Assembly: GCA_000750105.3 (NCBI GenBank)
Contig: JPHH03000157.1
Location: forward strand, 1 to 11,087
From: Tolypocladium sp. Sup5 PDA-1
Lineage: Eukaryota > Ascomycota > Sordariomycetes > Hypocreales > Ophiocordycipitaceae
Direction of reading: 5' to 3'
Length of the DNA stretch: 11,087 bases
The position numbers were made by a program, and so were the translations under genes. Under the pieces are notes generated by a model, which was given only the letters and a program-made list of their open reading frames with translations, was not told the DNA's origin and did not search any database. Positions 1-8,150 of this stretch are shown here, in pieces (positions within the stretch are counted from its first letter, which is position 1; each line of letters begins with the position of its first letter).

Positions 1-3000
1 GTATATAAAGTTATAAGGGTAGTTATTTATATATAGGATCTATTACTATACCTTAATAATTATTATAAGTCTAGCCTTCCTTCCTTACTTTATAAAGTCT
101 AATACTAAAAGGTTCCTTATCTTCCTATCCTAAATAAAGCTTCCTTAATAATATCTATTACTTATTTTCTTTATAAAGTTAATTAATCTTATATATAAGT
201 ACTACTTATATTATCTATTATAAAGGGGTTTATTAAATATCCTATTACTATTAGTAACCTTTATATCTAAACTAAGGCATTTCTAAAAGATATCTAATTC
301 TTATTTATTACTTATATAAGTTAAAGTATTATTATCTTCTATTATAATTATTATTATATCGTTAAGTATTACTATAATATATTCGATCCCTCTTATAAGG
401 GCCTTTATTATTAAGATTATAGTAAAGTTCGATATCTATTCTATATTACTAGCTTTTATAAGAAAATAATAGATATCTATAAGATAATTACCCTAACGCT
501 TATCTTTAAGAAACCTTAATTACTTTTTAACCTAGGCAAAGGCTTATAATATATTATTAAAGTTTATCTTATACTTATCGATTTAAAGTAAGTTATATAG
601 CTAATATTCTCGCGCTATAATAAAGGTAGGCTATACCTTATATAAAATAGCGAGTACCTCCCTAGCTTCTAGCTTATCTTCCTAGTAAAAGCTCCCTTAT
701 CCTCCCTCTAGGATAATATATCTTATATAGCTATTTAATATATACTTACTTTTATAAAAGAAAATAGCCTTATCTATAAGAAGGGTACTATACTATACTA
801 AGCTAATATACTCTATATTATATTATACCTTTATTATTTAAGTATAATATAAGGTAATACTATACTTAAAATAATAAGTAAAGAATTAATTTTAAATATT
901 ATAATTAAAGAGAGTAAGCTAGTTAAGAGGAAAGGTTAATCTTTAATATTATTAATTACTTATTAAGATAAGAGGTTATTAATAAAAGGAGAAAGAGTTT
1001 ATTAATAATAAGCTTATTTTTTATAATAAAATAGCACGCTTTTAAATATTATAAGGGAGGGAAGCTTATAGAGTAATATAAAAGGGAGATTAAAGTAATT
1101 TATAAATATTATTTATAAGGTAAAGTACTTAACTCTTTAATAATAGCTATAGAAGAAGAGTATTTATAAGATATAAAGTATATATTATTTATTAAGAAAT
1201 AAGCTTACTCTTATCTTATTTTAAGGAGTCCTATAGCTAGCTTATTAATCTTTATTTAAAAATAAGGGTAATTAATATATACTTAAGTAGCTTAAGTCTA
1301 GTTAATATAAGTTTTTATATAGCTTCTCTTATAATAACTATAGATTTTTAAGTAGCTTCTCTATTAGCTTATATTATATTTCTTATATCCTTATTAAGTA
1401 TAGGTATAAAGCTTATATTATTTCTCTTATATTAAGAGTCCCTTCTTATTATTTACTTATTATATAAAGAGAATTTTCTCTTAGCCCTATAACTTTTAAG
1501 TATATAATTTACTAGTCTTTATTTAATATTAAGGCGCTAAGTATTTTCTTTATATTTATACCTTAATAATACCCCCCTTTCTTCCTCTAGGCCTTATTAA
1601 TAAATAATATACTTTTTCTTTTCTTTATATTTTTAACTTCTTTCTTTTTTATATCTTTATTAACTCTTTTATTATAGCTAACCTTATAATTAACTTTAAG
1701 AAGCTATAGGCTAAGGACCGCGATAAATTATTAAATTACTAAGCTCTTATAATAAAAAAGCTTCTTATAATATAGCTTTCCCTTATATTATATATATCTT
1801 AGTAAGGCTATACCTCTTTATTAATAAAGCTTAATAATAATTATTATAGAGTAAGGTAATATTATTTATTATAGCCTTTCCTTTATTAATTATAGTCTTT
1901 TCTTAGACTTATAGCTATATTAAGACTTAAGTATTTAATAATAATAATATTAATTACCTTAACCTCTTAATCTTTATTAAAGTAGCTTTTCGCGAAGTAT
2001 AGCTAGAATATACTCCTTATAAAATTCGCTATAATATTAAGGATATAACCTTATTTACTTACTTTATTAAGAAATACTTTAATAAGTCCTTCTAGAAGTC
2101 CCTTAAGGGATATAATCTTATCTCTTACTAAGTTTATATCCTTATAAAAATAATATACCTTATAAGATATTTTTTTAAGTAGTTATTTAATTATTAAAAA
2201 TATATTATTATACTTATTATTACTTCCTTTAGCTTATATAACTATACTTATTATAAAGGCTATATCTAAGCCTAGTCCTCTTTAATAATATCTATATAAG
2301 AATATATTATATACCCCTTTTATAAATATATATTTATAAAGGGCGTTATAAGAAGCTCTTATATAAATTATATATAGTATTTTATATAGATAATTATATA
2401 TAAGTAATAATATTATTATAATTATACTCTTATATCTTATAAGGATATATATTACTTAAGAGCCTTATTTATAAGGGAAAAGGTAAGCTAAGTAATTATA
2501 TAAGTTATTAAGGAATTTATAAATATAGCTAATACCCCTTAAGTCCTATATTATTATCCTTATTTATTTAATCCTTATTATAATTATAAAGTACTAGAGT
2601 AAGCTAGGCTAGTTAAGACAAGCTCTAGTACCTTAAGCTAAGGTAGTTTATTAAGGAATACTAGAAGTATTTAAAAGAATCTTAAGTAAATAGCTTAAGT
2701 ATATAATTTAAAGGTAAATTTTAACTAATATTAATAGTCTATTATAATTTTATTAATAAATAAGTAAGTAAAAAACCTCCTTAATTAACTTTTAATACTT
2801 ATTATTATTTATTATAGTATAGTTATTTCTATAATAAAGGTAATAGTAATCTTATAATAATAATTATCTATTACCCCTTAACTCTTATCTTATTATTATT
2901 AAGGGTTAGATACTTATAAAGATTTTTACTTATCCTTTTTTTACTTTCTAAGGTTCGCTACTATCTATTATAATATACTTATTCTTATAATAGATATAGT

Positions 3001-3400
3001 AATATCCTTATAGTACTAGCTACCTCTTCTTTAATTATAGGGACTAGGCTCTAATAAAAACCTTAGGAATAAAGCTAGTATAGCTATCTCTCTTTTAATA
3101 ATAAGTAAATATACTAGAGTTTAATAGTATTATACTTATCTTTCTTAGTTTAAGTTAATCGCGGGAGCTATACTTCTAGTAATTAGCGAGGTCCTTTATA
3201 AGAAGGGGTAAGTTAGTCTTTACCTCCCTAAGTCTCTTTAATACCCTTATCTTTATCTTTATTATTATCTTCTAAGGGAAAATTATTATCTAGCGCTATT
3301 ATATAACTAGCGCTTTATAAGACTATCTTATCTAACCCTTCTTAAGCTAGGGTTATAAGTAAGTTATTAATTATAATCTAATTACTCTCTTAAGGGGTCC
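1..3400. repeat. RIP-altered AT-rich block, unassigned
   Basis: This stretch has no intact gene. It is dense in TpA, and by eye I find only CpA at 278, 537, 1035 and 2619 and no TpG, so it is RIP-altered repeat DNA. A plus-strand frame from about 1958 to 2726 and another from about 364 to 950 read as plausible protein with stops only of the TAA/TAG type that RIP makes from Gln and Trp codons. Stop density there is no lower than expected for this base composition, and I recognise no domain, so I do not call a gene. The part from about 2750 to 3400 lies just beyond the integrase end of the gypsy element. It should hold the element's 3' tail and 3' LTR, but no copy of the LTR-like repeat seen at 9787 is visible. 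A different old transposon joined or inserted here is possible. Confidence 0.6.
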
Positions 3401-3429
3401 TTACTAATATAGCGAGTTTATCTTATAAT

Positions 3430-4700
3430 AGCTAATCGTCTATATTTAATAACTATTAATTATTAGGCCCTTTAATAAACTTCTTAATATATTCCCTTAT
3501 AATTATTTTATTAAGTTTAATTTTATTAAGTATTTATAATTTATATACGCTAGAAAAAGGGGCTCGAGATATAATATAAAAGGGGCTAGTCTAGTATATC
3601 TATAGCTTTATTACTTATAAGAGATTATTTAATCTCCTTATATTATATACTAAGATAAAGTCCCTTAGGTTTAAGGTATCTTTTTTAATAATATAATAAT
3701 TTTACTTATTAATCTAGTCTATAAGCTACTTATAAAAGGCTATTACTTTTATATAAGCCTTTTTAATATCTTTAGCCTTATAGGCTAGTATTTATATATA
3801 TATATTAAAGAGATTTATTAATAATATAACCTTATCTTAGTTAATAAAATACTATATAGGATTTTTTACTTTTAGTAGTAAAATTAGCTCTTATTTATAT
3901 ATTAGGTAAAAGGGGGATATTTTATATAAGTAATAGACTATTATATAATTAATAAGGACTACTTAATTAAGTAAATAAAGCTATTTCCCCTTTTACCTTT
4001 ATATCGCGACTATCTTAGCTATAGAAGAGACTAAAATCTAGTACCTAACCTTAACTTATAAGTTTACTTTAGGGTTATATACTAAGATCGGGATAACCTT
4101 TATACTAAGGCCCTTAAGGATAGTCCTAAAGTTTAACTTTATCTTAGGCCCCTTATTTATAATAGCTTATACTATAATACTATACTTATAGATAATAGAT
4201 AGCGCGAATTTATATTACTCTTATTAATAGCTTAGATACTAGTTTAACCTTAACCTACCTTATAAGATTATAATAAGCTTTTATTAAGTAAAGGATCCTA
4301 TTATTAAAGGGAATATATTAATAATTAAAGTATACCTTACTTATAAGATAACCTAGAATAATTAATATTATAAGCTTTTATAGCCTTTAAGGGGTAAACT
4401 TCTAGTATAGCTTATATATTATAATAATTACTAAGATATTATTTTATAAGGTCTATTACTAATACTTATCCCTTAAGAACTAATATATAACTTCTCGTCC
4501 TTTATAACTAAGCTAAGAGTAATAGCTTTATATTAGTTAGGTTTATTCTCTTATATTATTAATAGTAAGTCCTAGTCCTTATCCCTCTTAGCTTAGGTAT
4601 ATTTATAATTTCTATCCTTTTATAAAGAACTTTCTAATCTCTTTTATAAGGCTCTATACTCTATATTATTTATATTAAATAGTTTCTATAATATCTAAAG
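3430..4700 (-). pseudogene. Ty3/gypsy integrase domain, RIP-destroyed
   Basis: This is the C-terminal part of a gypsy pol polyprotein. Integrase inserts the cDNA copy of the element into the host chromosome. On the minus strand a degenerate zinc-binding region reads around 4500-4390 (KGREVIY, then a KLYQK-type stretch where the Cys is mutated). The catalytic core follows: KVYFNYQYIP at about 4338-4309, with the first Asp now Asn (4324-4326); NKGPKIKL near 4157, with the second Asp now Asn (4155-4157); and YNPKVNL*VKVRY, with the Glu now Lys (4050-4052). The second Asp and the Glu lie 35 codons apart, close to the D,D-35-E spacing of retroviral-type integrases. The domain ends in IKKFIKGPNN near 3480-3460, like the C-terminal LKKF motif of fungal gypsy elements. 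At least two frameshifts are needed (between 4845 and 4500, and between 4302 and 4157), and many codons are TAA/TAG. It follows RNase H directly, which is the Ty3/gypsy order and not the copia order. The family call is firm. The exact left end is not. Confidence 0.85.
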
Positions 4701-4844
4701 GTAATTAGCTATTCTTTAAGACTTATTAAAGTAAATTCCTTCTAATTTAATACTAGTAATTATATTAAGGTAAAAGTTAATAAACTCCTTAATATCTCCT
4801 TTAGTTACCTTATCTATTATATTAGAAGGTCCTTCTAGTATATA

Positions 4845-5330
4845 AGAGAGCCTATTTATTATATTATTCTTAGTCCTAGCTATATAATAAACTATAAAGT
4901 TAAAAAGAAAGATATAGCTAACTTAGTAAGTAATAAGGGCTCCTAGTATATCCTTAATAGCCCCCTTTAATTAATTTATAAGGACCTAGGTATTAGTTTT
5001 AAGGGTAAAATAGACTTTATATAAATAACTCTATAGCCTTTATAAGGTATATAAAATAGCCTTATATTCCCTCTTTATTATATTATAGCTATTTTCTAAC
5101 TTAAATTAATAGCTACTTTTAAATTTAATAAGATACCTTTTCCCTTTAATAACTTATATAAGGATAGCTCCCTATCCCTTTAAGCTAGTATTATATATTA
5201 AAATTACCTCCTTATATCCTTCCCTAAGGTATAAGTAGATTAGGATTAAGGGCTTATTAATAGCCTTTTTTAATATATTTATTACTACTTATTATTCCTT
5301 AGCCTAAACCTAGTCTATACTCTTCTTAAG
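4845..5330 (-). pseudogene. Ty3/gypsy RNase H domain and RT connection, RIP-destroyed
   Basis: In one minus-strand frame from 5330 to 4845 the sequence reads LLKKSID*V*AKE**, the connection segment after RT, and then a gypsy RNase H, which degrades the RNA strand of the RNA-DNA hybrid during reverse transcription. The first active-site segment IYNTSLKG has Asp changed to Asn (codon 5190-5192). The second, IIKREYKAIL, keeps its Glu (5067-5069). The third, FTLKTNT, has Asp changed to Asn (4992-4994). The domain closes with LGALITY*VSYIFLFN and TKNNIINRLS, matching the LPGALVTRW and ADxLSR motifs of the family. No frameshift is needed inside it, so the damage here is almost entirely point transitions. 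The 5' side is cut by the foreign insertion at 5331-5906. Its reading frame continues from the RT fragment on the far side of that insertion. Confidence 0.9.
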
Positions 5331-5333
5331 TAA
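5331..5333. repeat. putative 3-bp target duplication, left copy (TAA)
   Basis: TAA here matches TAA at 5907-5909. The pair was chosen because joining at it restores the pol reading frame exactly. A 3-bp match is weak evidence by itself. A longer chance match, AAGTAAG at 5328-5334 and 5912-5918, does not restore the frame. Confidence 0.45.
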
Positions 5334-5349
5334 GAGGGTAATTTGTTGG

Positions 5350-5369
5350 GGTGTTGGTGCAGACCCCTG
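5350..5369. repeat. short inverted repeat near left end of the insertion
   Basis: GGGGT and ACCCC flank a 10-base loop close to the left edge of the 576-bp element. It may be a terminal structural feature of the element, but a stem this short is also common by chance. Confidence 0.3.
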
Positions 5370-5601
5370 ACCAGAAAAAAACGGAAAACACAAAAAAGTG
5401 GAGGAACATTGGGACGCCCAGCGAGTCTGTAGGTATAAGAGAGACGTCTGTGTCCCTATGAACAGATGGTCCCCCATGCACGCATCGACGCAAGTCGTAA
5501 CGTTCATGAGATTTCGAGATTCTGACAATGAAAAATCCTGGTTAATTCCTCCCACATTTTTTGAGATGGCCGTGTTTGCCTCTCCTTGCCTCTTTACCTT
5601 T

Positions 5602-5880
5602 GACTTACACGACACAAAGACCTGTTCATACAGGCGCTGATTTGCAGACTACACGCCGCTGAGCTGATGTTCTGACTTACACGGAGACAGTCGCTCTGAC
5701 TTACACGGCAACGGTCGCTCCGACTTACACGGCAACGGTCGCTCCGACTTACACGGGGATACCCGTCTTGTCTTACGCGTCAAGCAGCGCACTGACTTAC
5801 ACGACGACTCGTGTCACTGACTAATAGCTGACTTCTTGGGCAGTTACCGACTCTACGACTTACACGACGATCGTTGCACT
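5602..5880. repeat. array of about 24-bp units with conserved decamer GACTTACACG
   Basis: The exact decamer GACTTACACG starts at 5602, 5674, 5698, 5722, 5746, 5794 and 5857. The steps 5674-5698-5722-5746-5770-5794 are all exactly 24 bp, with a diverged copy GTCTTACGCG at 5770, and 5602 to 5674 is three times 24. Further degenerate copies are GACTACACG at 5647 and GACTAATAGC at 5819. The decamer is constant, while the 14 bases after it vary, apart from two identical units at 5698+24 and 5722. Several variable parts can fold: CCTGT-TCAT-ACAGG at 5621-5634, ACGGG-GATA-CCCGT around 5752-5765, and ACACGA-CGAC-TCGTGT around 5799-5814. The array fills the right half of the unmutated insertion and contains no gene. 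Possible roles are protein-binding sites for a transposase or a structured transcript. The sequence alone does not decide. Confidence 0.9.
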
Positions 5881-5906
5881 CGGCCTTTGGTGTGTTCGTT
5901 CCCCCT

Positions 5907-5909
5907 TAA
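5907..5909. repeat. putative 3-bp target duplication, right copy (TAA)
   Basis: This is the right partner of the TAA at 5331-5333. On the minus strand it is the last leucine codon of the upstream pol fragment. Confidence 0.45.
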
Positions 5910-6640
5910 TAAAGTAAGTAGCCTTATTAATTATATAAAGTATTTAATTTAGATTTAATAATATTTAATAATCTTAAGAAAGACCTTACTTTTATAATAT
6001 TTTAATAGCTTATTTATTTAAGGATTTTCTTAACCTTAGATTTTATAAGGCTCTTCTTACTTATATTATAAAGATACCTTATAATCTTAATAACTTATTA
6101 ATAGAATTATAATTTTATAATAGAAATTATATATTTAATAAGTTTAATATTTAAGAGAACTTTATCGAGGTTAATAAGGTATTCTAAGATATATTTATAA
6201 ACCCTTAGTAAGGTTTCTTTATTATTATATATCTTATTAAGCCCCTTAATTATTATATTATTTAAAAAAGCTTAGTAAATATATAGAATTAAGTTAAAGA
6301 GGATATAAATTATAACCCTTATAAACTAAGCTATTAAATTTATTCCTCTTTAAGGGAGTATATATATCTATAATAGACCTAGGGGTATAGAGAAGGTTAT
6401 AAGGTCCTAACTTATCTAGTCTAAGGGAACTTAGTTATATCTAGAGAAGAAATTTAATAAGGATAAGATCTTATATATTAAAAAGTTATTATTAAATTTA
6501 TCTATACTTAGTAAGATAAAGGTATTTCTAATTATAACTTTATTTAACTAAGTTATAGAATTAATTAGTCTAAGCCCTCTATCCTTTTTAATAACTAGAA
6601 AATAAGGGTTATAATAAGGGCTATAAGATTCTTTTAATAT
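5907..6640 (-). pseudogene. Ty3/gypsy reverse transcriptase, RIP-destroyed
   Basis: This domain would copy the element's RNA into DNA. One minus-strand frame runs from about 6640 to 5960 and follows the RT fold in order: ESYSPYYNPYFLVIKKDRG and LRLINSIT*LNKVIIRNTF (fingers); ILSLLNFFSRYN*VPLD, where the first catalytic Asp is now Asn (codon 6452-6454); ITFSIPLGLL followed by LP*RGINLIA*F, the LPQG box near 6358-6344; FLNNIIIKG at 6268-6242, where the YxDD box has become FLNN (6257-6268); and YILEYLINLDKVLLNIKL followed by VKKILK*ISY and VRSFLRL. A one-base frameshift near 5957 leads to YY*I*IKYFI*LIRLLTLL, the FxGxxxYYRxWI connection, which ends at the insertion. Nearly every change is the transition RIP predicts, such as Asp to Asn and Gln or Trp to stop. 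The assignment to Ty3/gypsy is firm. Confidence 0.92.
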
Positions 6641-7300
6641 CCCTTTATTAAGATAAGACTTTAAAAGCTTAATAACTTTTACCTCTAAGCCTTAAGGGAT
6701 AAGGATATTCCTTACTTACTATACCTTATAGTCTATAGTCTTAATAACTTATAGAGGGGCTATAGCTAGATTAACCTTTTTATATTTTATAAAGTCTTAG
6801 GTAAGGGCAGCCTCTTAATTAAATAAGAGTTTAAGTAAGATTTCCTTTTCTTTTAATTAGAAAAACCTATTAACTTAGCCTATAATATTAATAATCCTCT
6901 CTCTATATAATTATATTCCCTTTTCTATAGCTAAGAATTTACTAACTAGGTATTTTATAAATAGCTCTTTAGTATTAAGGCATACTTTTATAGATTCCTA
7001 CTTCTTTATTTTTTAATAAGGGTCTCCCTTAAGAATAGAGCTATTAGAAGGGATATTATCTTTAAGATAAACTTTAACTCCTTTCCTTTTAAAGAGTATA
7101 TTAATTATAGGATTATTTATTATAGTCTTTCTAACCTAGTCTCTCTTAATAAATTATTATAAATTAATTAGCTTATCTCTCTTTTCTTTTAAGGTTATTT
7201 AATATTATTAAATAGCGCTTTTAATTAATAAGCTTAAGATATCTCACGTAGCTTTATACCTAACTAATAATATAATTTAGTTATCCTTTTTAAGTAAGAT
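6640..7300 (-). pseudogene. gypsy polyprotein segment between protease region and RT, degraded
   Basis: The minus strand upstream of RT reads FL*LKEKEILLKLLFN-type sequence followed by NLAIAPL*VIKTIDYKV* and GLEVKVIKLLKSYLNKGI. This is the usual lead-in to gypsy RT, where the previous chains end in a PIPV-like loop and a helix precedes the first RT strand. Further upstream KGVKVYLKDNIPS and TKELFIKYLVSKFL can be read. A protease active site (D-S/T-G) is not recognisable after RIP. The segment is continuous with the RT frame and clearly belongs to the same element. The boundary chosen at 7300 is approximate. Confidence 0.6.
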
Positions 7301-7865
7301 ATCCCTTATAAGGATCTCTTAATTAGCTATATCTAAGACTAGCGGTTCTATTACTATAAGCTTCTTTCCTCCTTTTAGGAATTTAATTATATTAGCTTTA
7401 CTAGGTTTTTCTTATAAAAGCTTATTATTATATTATTACTTAATAGGTCCTATTACTAGAGTAATAATCTAGATTATCCCTATTTAATAATAAATATATA
7501 TATCCCTATTCCTTAATAAATAATCGAATATTAATTAAGTTATATAAATAAATAATATTCCTAAGATTAAAGGTATTAATATATTATTAAGTAAGATATA
7601 AAGGTAAATAAGTATTTAAGCGCTACTTATATATAGGTTTATTATTACTTCTTTATATATCTTAATAAGGTCGCTAAGGTATAACCTTATAAATATAATA
7701 ATTAATATAATCTTAAGATTATATACTTTTATATATCTCTTATTAATTAGGTTTCCCTTAGAGCTAGAGTTAATTAATATACTTTATAATAGCGTTAAGG
7801 ATAATCCTAATTTAACTTATATCCTTAGTAAGTCTTATATATACTTTAATAAGTATTTTTATAAT

Positions 7866-7870
7866 ATAAC
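7866..7870. repeat. target site duplication ATAAC, left copy
   Basis: This perfect 5-bp repeat is identical to 8146-8150 and immediately flanks the TGT and ACA ends of the solo LTR. Five bases is the usual duplication length for LTR-retrotransposon integrases. Confidence 0.9.
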
Positions 7871-7980
7871 TGTGAGAAGCGTGGCTAGGAGGTACAGGCT
7901 AGCAGGGGTCAAAGGTACCAGGTACTAGTGTATTATTCGCGTTTCACCGACTAGACGGTCGGGACTCGCTACGTAGTCAT

Positions 7981-7993
7981 GGGGGACTCCCCC
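7981..7993. repeat. G5/C5 hairpin in the solo LTR
   Basis: GGGGG-ACT-CCCCC is a perfect inverted repeat with a 3-base loop inside the LTR. Confidence 0.7.
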
Positions 7994-8001
7994 TTCGACT
8001 C

Positions 8002-8025
8002 TGCAGAGGGAATCTTCCCTCTGCA
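8002..8025. repeat. 11-bp inverted repeat in the solo LTR
   Basis: TGCAGAGGGAA and TTCCCTCTGCA are perfectly complementary, separated by two bases (TC). This is the strongest dyad in the LTR. It could be a protein-binding palindrome or an RNA hairpin in the LTR transcript. Confidence 0.85.
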
Positions 8026-8043
8026 AGATTTAGTCTCTGAGAG

Positions 8044-8060
8044 TCTCTGTAGGACAGAGA
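8044..8060. repeat. 7-bp stem hairpin in the solo LTR
   Basis: TCTCTGT-AGG-ACAGAGA is a perfect 7-bp stem with a 3-base loop, 18 bp after the larger dyad. Confidence 0.7.
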
Positions 8061-8145
8061 GGGATAGACAGCACTGAATGCCAAGCCGTTATACTCTCCT
8101 ATCTTCGATACCTAACTGGAGGTATTCTATGACTATCCCCTTACA

Positions 8146-8150
8146 ATAAC
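8146..8150. repeat. target site duplication ATAAC, right copy
   Basis: This is the partner of 7866-7870. It directly follows the terminal ACA of the solo LTR. Confidence 0.9.

Larger units (their letters stand above)
5331..5906. mobile_element. 576-bp unmutated insertion inside the gypsy pol relic
   Basis: This island has near-balanced base composition and abundant CpA and TpG, unlike everything around it. It splits the pol frame. The upstream side reads RLLTLL and stops at 5907, and the downstream side resumes LKKSID from 5330, so deleting 5331-5906 gives RLLTLLLKKSID in frame, as in intact gypsy relatives. The bases TAA stand on both sides (5331-5333 and 5907-5909), consistent with a 3-bp target duplication. 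TAA or TTA duplications are typical of PIF/Harbinger-type elements and their MITEs. However, the ends (GAGGGTAATTTG and the reverse complement AGGGGGAACGAA) are only weakly similar, so the class is uncertain. There is no convincing coding region. The right half is the decamer and hairpin array annotated separately. I do not recognise the family. Alternatives are an unrelated non-autonomous element or captured host DNA. Confidence 0.7.
7871..8145. mobile_element. solo LTR, 275 bp, not RIP-altered
   Basis: The block begins TGTGAGAAG and ends CCCCTTACA, giving TG...CA ends with TGT/ACA inverted termini, and is bounded by a perfect 5-bp duplication ATAAC. It has ordinary base composition with many CpA and TpG. 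No internal region or second LTR is attached, so this is a solo LTR left by recombination between the two LTRs of a full element. A length of 275 bp is within the range for fungal Ty3/gypsy or Ty1/copia LTRs, and the superfamily and orientation cannot be told. It contains three perfect hairpins between 7981 and 8060. It lies in the gag-side part of the dead gypsy element and, being unmutated, should be younger than the RIP that altered its target. It is not a copy of the repeats at 9787 and 10741. Confidence 0.88.

Noticed and set aside
5310..5615. 101-residue minus-strand open frame across the insertion edge
   Set aside because: It also starts with GTG. Its last residues (TLLLKKSID) belong to the gypsy relic, so it is a chance fusion of insertion and host sequence.
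5398..5640. 80-residue plus-strand open frame in the 576-bp insertion
   Set aside because: It opens with GTG, which is not a normal fungal start. The first ATG (5458) leaves about 60 residues with no recognisable domain, and the frame runs into the repeat array.
5674..5818. CRISPR-like array (constant repeat, variable spacer)
   Set aside because: The repeat is only 10 bp and the variable part 14 bp, the setting is fungal transposon DNA, and two adjacent variable parts are identical.
5896..5904. GTTCGTTCC as a pol III B box, implying a SINE
   Set aside because: It is one base off consensus, there is no matching A box at the right distance, and no A-rich tail.
5327..5910. TTAA target duplication (piggyBac type) for the 576-bp insertion
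   Set aside because: TTAA occurs on both sides (5327 and 5906), but joining there leaves pol one base short, and the ends do not resemble piggyBac termini.
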